DNA from: Cantharellus purpuraceus
Taxonomy: Eukaryota > Basidiomycota > Agaricomycetes > Cantharellales > Hydnaceae
Length of the DNA: 64,000 nucleotides
Assembly (NCBI GenBank): GCA_025174535.1
Contig: JALBUN010000009.1
Span: 1,054,001 to 1,118,000, forward strand
Reading direction: 5' to 3'
The notes beneath the pieces are model-generated. The model worked only from the letters and a program-made list of their open reading frames with translations, was not told where the DNA came from and did no database searches. Both the position numbers and the translations under genes were made by a program. The stretch's first letter is position 1. Every line of letters begins with the position of its first letter. Positions 9,710 to 20,074 of this stretch are shown in pieces.

Positions 9710-11141
9710 TGTTTTGGAACCCGCAAAATTATGGTGTTAGGGCAAACTCTAAATCACCACAATTCCGTGAATGAACAGCTGAGAAGAATATCAAACCCTG
9801 CTGCAGCACAACTCCAGAAACGATTTAACGTTTGTACTTTGGTTACAATCCTTTGTATTGGTCAATGCAGACTATACGCAGAAAGGTAATACGTTTCTTA
9901 GCAGCAAGAAATGAATAAGACTTCCAGAGTCTAGAGTTCACGGACGCTTAGGGGTCCAGATATTCCAAAAAGAGGGGAATGCACTTAGAGGCTAAAGGAA
10001 GTAGGTGGATGAATCCAACCGTCCAACCAGTGGCACTCAGAAGCGGGTAACAGCAATGTGTGAAGTAGTCTAGCAACTGCTTCACACGAGTTCAAGCTTC
10101 TAATGCTCTGCAAAGGGAGTACACACTAGTTACTTAAACAAGAGCACTAATGGCAGGACTATCGACAGACAATCTCACCCTGTAGATTCGTAGTCACGTG
10201 AGGCAGATACTACACTCACGCCCAAAGCAGGAATATCACTACCTTGAGTGCAATCAAGTACAGTTACACAACTGTAAAAGATCCTTGAACTGGTAATCAA
10301 CAGTTACTGAGATAGAGGATGACACTGTATGTCACTCTAGTCACACTGGTGTGCAGAAGATGGGTAGAATGTGATGATATGTTATTCTTTCAGAGGCAGA
10401 ATGGCCTCCTTATATATTGTATTTACAGGGGCTGACTAATGGTTCTGGAATATTCTACCTATTAATAGATGGAAACTACTGGAAGGTTGTGGAAGGTGGA
10501 AGAAAGGGGTAGAATATTCCAAGCCAATCACAGGATCTGATCACAGCACTAACACTGATCAGGAGCTGAATAATGGTTCTGGAAAGTTCTATCTAATAAT
10601 AGAAGGAAACAGCTAGAATGTTATGGAAAGGGGTAGAATATTCCAAGGCAATCACCTGATTTGATCACCCATCAGCTGATCTGATCCCTGAGCTAGGCAC
10701 TGATCAGGCAAAAAGAAGGGTGTCCACCCTGTTTTCTGCACTGGTTTGGACAGCCATGGATAGCCACATGTCATGTGATGATCTGCACGGAAAATAGTGC
10801 CCTGAGAGGCTGTGGTTGTTAAGTTAGAGAATATTTATTGATCAGAGACATCTGAGCTTGAATTCAGGCCAAATGCCTGGTCCAAAAGGGGAGAGCCGGC
10901 TGTGGGAAGGTTTGTGGGCACCTATGGGTCCACAACTGTAGCACAGCAGAAATAAATGATTCTGAGCTGAGTTCTGCATGGAATATTCCTGAAAAAATAT
11001 GGAAAAATAGAGAATATTTGAATAAGTCCATTCCAGGTACAAGCATCAAATATATGCTGATATTTAGGAATGAAAAAGCAAAGAATAGCACATTGGTGCT
11101 GCATAAATGGAATTTGATAGGGAAAAGGTGGTTCCCATACA
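9710..11141 (-). repeat. A1 LTR-like repeat, full length, inverted copy
   Basis: Reverse complement of the 1,696–3,127 copy, of equal length and nearly identical sequence (a few differences, for example near 10,243). Its 3' end faces repeat B; its 5' end faces A2 sequence at 11,142. The two copies form a ~1.4-kb inverted pair around 3,128–9,709. Confidence 0.88.
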
Positions 11142-11955
11142 GATGTGCAAATGATGGGGTAGAAAATTATTATTTATTCAGAGGCAGAATGGGCTCCTTT
11201 TATATTGTATTTACAGGAGCTGACTAATACTACTGGAAACTTCTACCTATTAATAGATAGAATCTACTGGAAGCTAGTGGAATATGTGAGAAGGAGGTGG
11301 AAGTTTCCTAGCCAATGAGCTGCTTGGATTTGCTCTGACTCATGGCATGAGTCATGGATGGAGTCATAGTGTGACTCAGAGCAGGAGTCATAGTATGAGT
11401 AATCACAGGAGTCATGGTATGAGTCATGGAAGGAGTCATAGCATGAGTCATGGCAGGAGTCATTGCATGAGTCACCATTACTCAAATAACTCGGTCAATA
11501 CTTCGTTTCCCGGGCTGATTAGCACAGCTATGGGTAGGGACAGCTTCTATTGAACTCTCCACTGAAAATGGAGTCAGGAGGTGCAGTGGTTGCGAAGATA
11601 TTGAGCATTTACTGGCAGTGGTGACCAGATTGAGTTGGAGATTAAAATGAGTCATGTGATTGAAAATGAGTCAGTAGTCCGGGTGACTCCGGCTGACTTT
11701 GGGGCTGCTGACATCTGCGAAGGTTTGTGGGTCCATGTGGGTCCCAAAACTTCGCCCAGCAGAACAATAAGTTTGTAGACTCATTTCTGCATGGAAAATT
11801 CCCAAAAAAATATGAAAAAATAGAGAATATTTGAATGGCCCTGAATCAAGAGAAAGCAGCACATATATGCTGATATTTTAAGGCCATGAAGTGAAATTGT
11901 ACAGTTTTGGGACTTTAAACAAGATCTTTTTTAAGGGAAAACCAGTTCCCATACA
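11142..11955 (-). repeat. A2 repeat, inverted, truncated by A1, with TGAGTCA array
   Basis: Ends CCAGTTCCCATACA, the A2 5' terminus read backwards. It is cut on the left by A1, inside the A2 segment that normally continues into AGTGTGACTAG. Between 11,335 and 11,475 it carries a run of TGAGTCA/TGACTCA-type motifs spaced about 10–20 bp apart. Several open frames here (Ser/Asp/His-rich or Met-Ser-His-rich) are by-products of that array. Confidence 0.82.
11330..11480. promoter_or_regulatory. Cluster of TGAGTCA (AP-1/Gcn4-like) motifs in A2
   Basis: At least five exact TGASTCA heptamers occur in about 150 bp, with several one-base variants between them (TGAGTAA, GGAGTCA). The array lies upstream of the A2 TATATAAGG box when the element is read in its own orientation. 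Fungal bZIP factors of the Gcn4/AP-1 type bind this heptamer; that they do so here is inference. Confidence 0.5.
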
Positions 11956-12385
11956 GTTTCCATCCAGGTCGACTCAGAGCAAAGCCCAACACTTTAACTA
12001 GATGATGGGACATCTACCCTAAAGAGGGGAATAGTGACTATGCCACTGTAAACCCACACAACTTTTGTCCTGTGTTTACTAATGAGCAGCTGGCATCGTC
12101 CCTATGAGCATCCACCCTCGATGGGGGGAGCTTCTCTATGAAATCCATGGAGATTGAGTTCCATGGTTGCTCTGGGACCGGAAGTTGCTTAAGCGTTCTG
12201 TAGGGTTTGTGCCTTTGCGATTTTGAGCACATACACGTGGTGCAGGAGTTACAGTAGTGTTGAATGTATTCTCGCATTTTTGGCCATATGTAGTCTCGTC
12301 GGATTAATCCTTGTGTGTGATTTTGCCCGAAATGGCCTGAGATCATGATAATACTGCAAAACTCAGAGTCGGAGACCGTTGGTGT

Positions 12386-13151
12386 TGTTGTTCCAGCTGC
12401 CGGACGTCTAGCTGCCGGACTTCTGGGGAGAAGGGAGAGGAGAGGGGGATTACAGGGAACAGGGGAGGAACAGGAGCATATAGGAGGCTCAGGAGGTTTT
12501 GAGGGACAAAGGGGGTAAAGGAGGATGGTTACAGGAATGGAATAGGGAACAGGAGAAGCCCCTGTGAGTTCCAGAACTTCCTGGACATTATTTTCGCTTT
12601 TATTTTCATCATTTCATCATCATGGACACTTCCCCCCATCATCATCTCATCATCCATCTCATCATTGACTCAGGACATTTACGAATGACTTCACTCATTC
12701 ATAGGACTTAGTATCATATATAAACCACATCTGTAATGCACTTGAATAGATAGAGTAATTATCTCTCACTTATTCTGTCTGTGTGTCTGAATCTATTCGT
12801 ATCTGGAATATCTCCAGAACGAACGCGTATTTCTATTAGCTTTTGCATATTCTATTAGAATATCGCATATCCCACTCGAATCTCGAATTACGAAGCCATA
12901 CAATCACTGGCTACTTTTTTATTAAGCATTTACTCTCGTTCGAGTCATCTGCTCCTCATCCCTGCTTAAATTGTTGATATCTAGACGAAGATCACACCAA
13001 ATCCCATCAAACCTCGTAGGAAGATACTACTCAAGTATATCTTCAATTCGACTATGCATACATCGTGTTCCCACCACTGCTCCACTTTCTATTCGACTTC
13101 TGCTCGTCACTACACCCCAGAAAAGCAATTATTTACATTATTCAAATAACA
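12386..13151 (+). repeat. Solo LTR F (766 bp) with 5-bp TSD GGTGT
   Basis: Ends are TGTTGTTCCAGC and CAAATAACA. It is flanked by GGTGT at 12,381–12,385 and 13,152–13,156, and removing it restores the chromovirus linker sequence. A CATATATAAACC box near 12,715 suits a promoter. A related, longer-diverged F copy is at 45,466–47,423. No internal coding region is left, as expected for a solo LTR. Confidence 0.85.
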
Positions 13152-13333
13152 GGTGTCGGGGACGTATATCCAGTTGTTGTGTCAGAGGTGTCCTTCGGAG
13201 TCAAGTGACCATTTCGGATCGGAAGGGTTGTCCAAGTGTTTAACTGCAACAGGATCGGATCAGAGTGATGAGCGGATGTCGGAGTGGAGTTGGTCAATGT
13301 CCATAATGGTGACAGCTCAGAGGGTGGGAGTCA

Positions 13334-14328
13334 ACGACACCATACTCGTGATTGTTGACAGGTTCACTAAACAATCACTATTTATTCCGACGCATGACAC
13401 CATCACCTCTGCCTCACTAGCTAAATTGTTCGTTCTCCACATATTCTCTAAACACAGAGTCCCATTGCATGTCATGTCCAATCGGGGCTTGGAGTTTGTG
13501 TCCTCCTTCTTCCGCACATTAGGAAAGGCTCTTGACATGAAGCTTCACTTCACCTCCAGATACCATCCTGAAGGAGACAGACAAACAGAATGAATGAATC
13601 AGTCCCTGGAACAATATCTCCGAATCTATTGTAACTATTGATCTACTTCCGATTGCAGAGTTTGCCTACAACAATGCTCCGAACGTGACTACTGGCATCT
13701 CTCCGTTCTTTGCTAATAAAGGCTACCATCCGAACATCTCCATTCACCCTGAGAAAGAACTTGCCTCCACCAAAGCCCACCAATTCATAACCGACCTTGA
13801 TCAACTACACCAACATCTCTGAGAAACCATCTCCGATGCCCAGAAACAATATCAAGTCTCTGCAGACTGATGCCGCATTCCGGCTCCGGACCTGCAAATC
13901 AGAGACAAAGTATTTGTTAAGGCCAAACATTTCCGGACCACCCATCCATCGAAGAAACTCTCTGAGAAATACTTAGGTCCTTATGAGGTCCTTCACCCTC
14001 TGACCACTTCCAAGCAGTTCATCTGGTCTTCCATATATCAATGCTCAAACCTGCAACTATGAACGAGATCTCCAGTCACACGCAACCCCCACCTCCCCCG
14101 ATCATCATCAAAGGAGACAATGAATATGAGATATCTGAGATCCTGGACTCGAAGATCAACCATCAATACAAGTGCAAGCTCCAGTACTTAGTCAAATGGA
14201 CTGGATACGAAGGCACCGACAAAGAGTCCTCATGGATCTCTGCATCTGAACTCGATCACGCATCCGAATCCATCTCTGACTTTCACTCTGCTTATCCAGA
14301 CAAACCTGGCCCTCTTATGAATCTTTAA
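13334..14328 (+). pseudogene. Chromovirus integrase C-terminal half and chromodomain
   Basis: The integrase core shows LVIVDRFTKQSLFIP and PLHVMSNRGLEF (Asp of TSD now Asn), then YHPEGDRQTE. Stops follow at the EQMNQ position and later. The tail has VFVKAKHFRTTHPSKK and LSEKYLGPYEVL. The chromodomain ORF (14,041–14,328) contains YEISEILDSKI, LQYLVKWTGYEG and SSWISASEL, which supply the aromatic cage and W-x-GY signature. A chromodomain marks the chromovirus clade and targets integration to methylated-histone chromatin. Frame breaks make this copy inactive. Confidence 0.9.
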
Positions 14329-15215
14329 GTTTGATTACTAATGCTAATTCTATTATTTCACATCATCATTTTATTACAAGTCACAAGGAAAATTACCAGC
14401 CTGCCCAAAAAACCCCGAATGAATATCACTCTGCCTCATTTTTCTCCGCTCTGAAATTTATAATCATTTTCATTTTATTTTTATACATTGCATTTCCTTT
14501 TCCCCTTCCCCTTATCTACCTCAGGCTCCGTCTCCAACTCATCATCACTCTCTACATCCAACACCCAATCTTTCTCATCCCCCATGTCCAAATCCTCGTC
14601 CAAAGGGGCCATGAACTTCTGCAACTGACGTAACTCGGCTGTCTGCCAACCCTCCAGAACCTCCTTCTGTTTCATCGTCTTCACCAAATCCACTAGCAAC
14701 CCCTCCGTCCACCAGAGGTGCTCCGACTGCAGGTTAACCAGCCGGATAAGCTGGCCCACAGTACTATTGGGTGCGGAGACGCACCCCATACCTGCACCGG
14801 TCATTGCCCCTTCTGATCTGACACCACTACCCCCGGCTGCCACAGCACCCGTCTCCGTCTGCCACTTTTTGGTCAGATGACCTTCCGATTCTTTCTCCGC
14901 TCCTCCTTGTCCTGCTGTTCTGCTGCCACCTTCTCCATCTCATGCTTGTGAAGCTGGATCGCTGACCTAGTGACATGCAGCTCCTTCTTATGGGTTGCCA
15001 ACACATGACTCTCCACCTTGCACCATATGACCCTCTGATCCGCCTCCCACTTCTCCGTATCGGCACTCAGGGTATGCCTTCAATGAAAAGACTGCGACAT
15101 CGAGGTTCTTCTTGGTGGTAGCAGCATAGAGCTCTGCTCTTTTGCGAGCCTCGACTGTGGCTACCCAAGCCATCTCCTTGTAACAATTTGAAGTTGGATC
15201 CGGCTCTGCATCCGT

Positions 15216-16631
15216 TGACGAGCCAGGATGCATCGAGGACGCATATCGAACCACTCTGACAGTCCAACTCCACCAGCATCTTTTCGTATCAACTTTTAAA
15301 TAGCGCCGCAACTCCCTATCCACCTCAGTCTCTAATTCGAGCCATCGATTGTCACTCATGTTTCATCGCCATCGATCATTATCAGCCTTCTATTCACACC
15401 GATCCTTTCATCATCATTCACATGGCTTCCCATTCTATTCCCCTCTCCAACATCACTTCTAATAATACATCACACTGGTCTCTGGACACAGAGGACTATC
15501 AAAAATACGCCAAGCTCCACGGGCATGTTAAGCCACCTCCACGTGTCAAAATACTTCCAAAACTCTTTCAACGTCCAAGATCCCCACCATGTCTCTCTTA
15601 TGCCATTGGCAATCCCATATTCTTTCACAATTCCGTTGAACCATATACATTCCTCGACATTTCACCTCTATATCGTAACACGGATAGAAGAGTCGAATGT
15701 GAGGTAGAATTTCAGTCGCCATCGCTGACCTATCCTCCCACTTCAATCCAACTCAGGTTACATCGTGTCAGGCAAAGGGACCGAATACTCTTGGAATGGA
15801 ATACCATATGGAGATGGATCACTAAGACAATAAGGAGTATTTGTTGTGGATGCTGACTGAAGTCCTCATGTGACTCAGGGTCAATTAACCTTCGGAGCTG
15901 TAGGGAAGATGGTATTGGTGGACGTTTCTATTGTTCTTTTATATGACTCACCCCTGTTTCATCTTTTAATTCATTCATACACGACTTACTCATTCTTGTT
16001 CTATTTTTGGTTCTTTTATTACTCATCACCCCCTATTCTTACAAAGATTACCCCTATCTGTCGTTTCATTTCTCCATGATTTCCCCCTTTAGTAGTTCAA
16101 CTTCACATGCTTCGTCAGCTGGCTTGATCAGCATTTCTTGCATCATATTGCATCATTTGCTCCTCATATTGTGTCGTTGTGCCCTGGGGATTTGTATATA
16201 AAAGGGTGCTAGTTTTTGCCTTTGGAATCAATCAACAAGTTTTCAGCCAACGCTCTAAAGTCAAAGTCCAAGCTCTAAGTCTACGCTCTACACTCTACAT
16301 CACAATCCATCATCTCTACACTGAGGTAAAACACCTTGGTTCAATGATCAGATTTCCCTCCGCCACCGAGAGGTTGCTTCTCCTGAAACCAGCTTTCACA
16401 TACCTCCCAACCGGGCTCCGCATTGTCATCCAGTCACAGAGCACGATCAGCCATCGGGACCGACCTTTAGCTCCCATCCCCATCCAACCACAGAGCACTA
16501 TCCCACTTCCCTGTTACTTACCCCTTGCCCTGATTGATCTTTGGAGTGCTGAACAACTGCGTTACACACCGTCTGTTTGCTAGGACTGTTGCGCGCAGGC
16601 TTATAGGATCTATTCCTTAAGCAAACCGACA
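15216..16631 (+). repeat. D element, copy 1 (1,416 bp, TSD CCGT)
   Basis: Starts TGACGAGCCAGGATGC and ends AACCGACA, flanked by CCGT on both sides (15,212–15,215; 16,632–16,635). Removing it rejoins the antisense ORF in frame (VGT–DAEPDP), matching the copy at 30.6 kb, which confirms the boundaries. It contains a TATATAAAAGGGTGC box (16,194–16,208) and a 144-aa ORF. TG…CA ends and a 4-bp TSD suggest a solo LTR of an unknown element. Confidence 0.85.
15422..15856 (+). CDS. Conserved 144-aa ORF inside repeat D, copy 1
   Basis: The product begins MASHSIPLSN and contains TEDYQKYAKLHGHV, AIGNPIFFHNSVEPY, FLDISPLYRN and YPPTSIQLRLHRV, ending RSICCGC. The same frame is open in D copy 2 (21,752–22,186) with few substitutions. 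It is shortened by a CGA→TGA stop in D copy 3. A truncated D at 18,260–18,545 has the same start. I recognise no domain, signal peptide or membrane segment. It may be a protein coded by the repeat family, or an old captured gene. Expression is unknown. Confidence 0.5.
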   Translation: MASHSIPLSNITSNNTSHWSLDTEDYQKYAKLHGHVKPPPRVKILPKLFQRPRSPPCLSYAIGNPIFFHNSVEPYTFLDISPLYRNTDRRVECEVEFQSPSLTYPPTSIQLRLHRVRQRDRILLEWNTIWRWITKTIRSICCGC

Positions 16632-17427
16632 CCGTCCCAACATCCACACCCGCCTTGGGCTCCGCATTTGCATCGAGCCCCATATTGGCATTGGGATCCG
16701 CCTCCACCTCCACCCTCTCTGCCTCCGCCGCTTCATCTTCCTCAGCCGCACCCAACCCAAATAAGGGCCATACCCATGGACGTAATGGCGAGTCCACCGC
16801 AGGGACAGTTGTCGGACGAGTTGTCTCCGTCCATGTAATGGAGATGATGGCGACCTCAGGGGTCCCTGCCCGTATTGGCACACTTGGACTTCCTGGGTGG
16901 CTGGTCCCCCCTGCCCCAGTCACCTCCTCTACCTCCATGGCAGCTTCTAGCTCGTGCACCTGCTCCTCCACTTCCTTCAGTCTTGTGGCCTCCATCGCAG
17001 CCGCAAGTTCCTTGACCCTGTGGGCTCTCTTGGCCTTCACTTCCTCCTCTTTCCTTCTCCGTTCCATCTCCACCACCTCTTTCCGCCTCTGCTCCTCCTC
17101 CTTCTGTCTCTGTTCCGCCTCCTCCTCCTCCTTCCGTCTCTGTTCCACCTCCTCCTCCTCCTTCCATCTCCGTTCCACCACCACCTCCTCCTCCTTCCAT
17201 CTCCATTCCACCACCTCCTCCTCCTCCTTCCATCTCCGTTCCACCACCACCACCACCTCCTCCTCCTCCTCCTCCTTCCGTCTCCGTTCTGCTTCCTCCT
17301 CCTCTTTCCGTTTCTGCTCCTCTTCCTCTTCCTTCTGTCGGGCCAAGAGCAACTGCTCAAGCTTGGCCACGCTCATGCTTGCCAAAGGGTTTGACATTGT
17401 TGAGGATAAGACCTCAATCATGCCCCT

Positions 17428-17437
17428 CCTTTTATAT
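17428..17437 (-). promoter_or_regulatory. TATA box of the antisense ORF, copy 1
   Basis: The minus strand reads ATATAAAAGG, followed 31 nt later by ATG of MSNPLASM. The same motif precedes the second copy of the ORF at 29,755–29,764. It lies between the ORF and the 3' LTR, so transcription would start next to the LTR and run antisense to pol. Confidence 0.6.
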
Positions 17438-17538
17438 GTCTCCAGACCCCCAGTATAACTCCAACTGCACCCAACCGTCTCACCTATTCAATCCATGGAC
17501 ATGAGGCCTCAGGGGCTCGGCCTTAAATGGAGAGGTAC

Positions 17539-18091
17539 TGTTATGACTATATTCATTAACGTCCAGATCCCTGTCCGATCCACTCAGATCCCCACGCATA
17601 TGAAATCTATACTCCATTTGGAAACTGCCACATCTCCATCTACCTGTCTGATTGTCACCACCGATTCTGCCCATCCGTCTCTGGTTCCAATTGACACATC
17701 AGCATCACCATAGGAACCCGGACATCCATCCCCATCGGACTCGGACATACTCATGTAAGGCTGTCGGCCTCGGAGACCCATCACTGGAGTAATTATTATT
17801 AGATTTCAAAATATGTATTTAAGTTGCCTGACTGGGGACTTCATTCCCCAGTTCGAATATCGAATCACACCTAGTTCCTAAGTCCAATCCTAACTCTCTA
17901 AGTTGTACTCCATCTCCAAAATCTCGGACACCGGTATTAGTGAGGGCGCAGCACATAAGCTGAAGCCAAGTCCATCCCAACCCCCATGACGTGCTCCAAC
18001 TCCAACCCAACCTCCAACCCAACCTCCAACCCAACCTCCAACCCAACCTCTGACCCAATCTCCAACCCCCAATCGGACCTAGTGCATAACA
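17539..18091 (+). repeat. E-family 3' LTR (553 bp) with polypurine tract
   Basis: Starts TGTTATGACTATATTC and ends GTGCATAACA. A purine-rich AAATGGAGAGG stretch, a plausible polypurine tract, lies directly before it, and the same LTR–internal junction occurs at 29,654/29,655. The CpG in CAGTTCGAATAT is intact here. Near 17,995–18,065 it holds about five 12-bp CCAACCTCCAAC-type repeats, which are expanded in the copy at 42.3 kb. Confidence 0.88.
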
Positions 18092-18259
18092 GTTTCCAAC
18101 AGCTTGCCTCAAATAACCAATGGGGAGACACTGCACTCTGATGCCAAGTTTATGTTGGCCTTCCATCCTGCATCAAGGACAAGATATCATGTGTCAACAC
18201 TGGACACATGTCTGAGAGGTACTCTGTCATCTCCACCAACATGGGCTTTTTGCCCACTG
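18092..18259 (+). pseudogene. Chromovirus gag fragment
   Basis: Reads FQQLASNNQWGDTAL and then HPASRTRYHV in another frame. This matches the middle of gag in copy 1 (near 8,100 on the minus strand). It abuts the LTR on the left with no matching target duplication and repeat D on the right, so it is a recombination remnant. Confidence 0.75.
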
Positions 18260-18545
18260 ACAAGCTGGGATGCATTGAGGACATATATCAACCACCTTGA
18301 CAGTTGGACTCTGCCAGTGTCTTTTGTGTCAAACCTTTATTAGTGCCGCAACTCCCTCTCCACCTCATTCTTTATTTCCAGCCATTGATCATCACTCATG
18401 TTTCATCGCCATCGATCATTATCAGCCTTCTATTCACACTGATCCTTTCATCATCATTCACATGGCTTCTAATTCTATTCTAATCTCCAACATCTCTTCT
18501 AATAATATGTCACACTGATCTCTGGACACAGGCTATCAAAAGTAT
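18260..18545 (+). repeat. D element, truncated 5' fragment
   Basis: Begins TGACAAGCTGGGATGC and aligns with the first ~285 bp of D, including the start of the MAS-N ORF. A TGG→TGA change closes that ORF after MSH. It breaks off in GGCTATCAAAAGTATGCC, joining Gypsy protease sequence. Confidence 0.8.
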
Positions 18546-19530
18546 GCCCCTCTGATCTTATCCCCTTAACTCTGATCCCAACCCTAGTGGACTCCGGTTC
18601 CACTCATTGTTTCCTCGACATGTTGTCTCCGGACATCACCTCTGGACTGAAGACATCACTCTGATGCCATTACGACTTTTTGACAGATCCTCTAACTCCA
18701 TTATCAAATCCACAATTGAATTGCCACTCCATTTTCCTATGGGAGAAACCCACTCCATTACTTTTTATGTAACTCTGTTGGATGTTAGTTGCTTGGCAGT
18801 TCTGGGACACAACTGGCTCACCTGCTACAATCTGTTGATTGACTGGGTATTGGGCAGTATCTTGTTCTGAACTCCAATAGAGACTAAATCCTTGGCACCA
18901 CCCGAGTTGGTAGCATCAGCTACACTCAACTCTGTAACTCCATCTCCATTCATTGCTCTGAAAATAGCTTTCATCAACATGGCAGCCTTTGCCCATGACT
19001 CTTCCCAAGCCAACACACAAACATTCAAGTTGTTCATCTCCTCAACAGTTCCAAAGAACTCCAAGGACCCTCCAGTCAACATGAAGAATGTTCCAACTGA
19101 ATATCATGAATTCACGGATGTTTTTAGCAAAACCCATGCCGACACACTCCCCGCTCACAAGCCATATGATTTGAAGATCAAAATGGAAGATGGAACATCT
19201 CCTCCTTTCGGTCCAATCTACTCCTTGTCCCAGAGTGAACTCCAGGCTCTTCAAGAATTCATTGATGAGCATCTATCTTATGGTTTCATCTGGCCAACCT
19301 GATCTCTGGGCGGTGCTCCAGTCCTTTTCATTTGAAAAAAAGACAGATCCCTCCAACTTTGCGTTGATTTCAGGGGTCTCAATAAAACCACCAAAAAAGA
19401 TCATTATCCACTTTCTCATATCTCCGATCTCCTTGACAGTCCTAGAAAGGCTCAATTCTTCACCAAAATCAATCTCCGGCATGCTTACCATCTGGTCCAG
19501 ATTCACGAGGGTGATGAATGGAAGTGAAAC
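18546..19530 (+). pseudogene. Gypsy protease–RT fragment (diverged E-type copy)
   Basis: The protease core is [11 protein letters not shown] with [16 protein letters not shown]. Then come [36 protein letters not shown] and, in a shifted frame, [10 protein letters not shown] and [15 protein letters not shown] replaces expected CGA Arg codons at the GFIRP and VRKKD positions (near 19,301 and 19,333). It ends before YLDD. It is related to copy 1 but clearly diverged in the linker, so a separate insertion. Confidence 0.88.
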
Positions 19531-20074
19531 ATTCTAAGCCCAGAGAATCTCATAAGATGGAACAGGACAATTTGCTGTGTCCCAGCTGCTGGAGTCAAGT
19601 CAAAAAGAAATTGAGAGGGGATAGAGTGAGGGTTGGGAAAAGCTTGAGGCTGCAAGGTAAACTGACATGTTCATAGCACTCATTGCAACTCCACTGGTAT
19701 ATGAAACTGCATCAAACTTCCATTGCACCCTGAAAAGTGCCAGTGCTTCAGCTTTTCCCAAGCAGGCCCTTGATGCAGAGTTACATCTCAACATTGTGCC
19801 AATACTCTTTGAACAAGACTATGATTGACTCAGGCCACTTTGGTACCCAGATTCACACATCATCCTCATTTGCTTTGCAATTGATAGCCCCAACTCACTT
19901 GATAATGTCCAGGAAAAGGTAGATGTGCTGACAAAAATTCAAATACAGATCATACTCATTTCTATGAGTGGATCTCCAAGGTGATGCACTTCTGCCATGC
20001 ACCAGAGACCCATCACACCTGAAGAGGTGCATTCTTAAGCTTTCACTTTGTTTCTCAACTTTCATGACTGTGTG
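19531..20074. other. Unassigned 544-bp stretch
   Basis: Lies between Gypsy RT and repeat B. No frame longer than 65 residues and no recognisable domain. It may be remnant retroelement or old host DNA; I can support no feature in it. Confidence 0.3.

Larger units (their letters stand above)
11956..14330 (+). mobile_element. E-family chromovirus, copy 2 (pol 3' part, rearranged)
   Basis: Starts inside the RNase H/integrase linker after A2. It runs + to 12,119, then − from 12,120 to 13,333 (an inverted segment that contains solo LTR F), then + again through integrase and chromodomain to 14,330. An antisense ORF (14,481–17,397) and a 3' LTR (17,539–18,091) follow. This copy therefore supplies the 3' half of the family that copy 1 lacks. 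Confidence 0.88.
14481..17397 (-). pseudogene. Antisense coiled-coil ORF of the chromovirus, copy 1 (interrupted by D)
   Basis: A minus-strand ORF between the pol end and the 3' LTR, opposite in direction to pol. It starts MSNPLASMSVAKLEQLL (ATG 17,397), about 31 nt after a TATA box. Next come ~130 residues of E/K/R-rich repeats (RRKEEEE, VERRWKEEE), then KELAAAMEATRLKEVEEQ, a Pro/Thr segment, an acidic stretch and VDVGT. There D (15,216–16,631) is inserted. It resumes at DAEPDPTSN, EMAWVATVEARKRAELY and VFSLKAYP, shows two single-base frameshifts (near 15,075 and 14,880), and ends DKGKGKRKCNV at 14,481. The undisturbed protein would be about 520 residues. I know no function. Coiled coil and nuclear or nucleic-acid contact are guesses from composition. 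It does not look like gag. Confidence 0.75.

Noticed and set aside
11264..11553. Asp/Ser/His-rich and Met-Ser-His-rich repeat proteins
   Set aside because: Translations of the TGAGTCA motif array in A2, not genes.
14481..17397. The antisense protein as a bZIP factor like HBZ
   Set aside because: I see acidic/basic coil repeats but no basic DNA-binding block followed by a leucine heptad array, so the comparison is positional only.
14481..17397. The antisense ORF as gag of another element
   Set aside because: No zinc knuckle or capsid motif, and the family already has a separate gag in copy 1.
16655..17458. 267-aa Ser-rich + strand frame and other frames over the coiled-coil gene
   Set aside because: Shadows of the purine-rich antisense ORF; no sensible start context or domain, and copy 2 shows the same shadow pattern.
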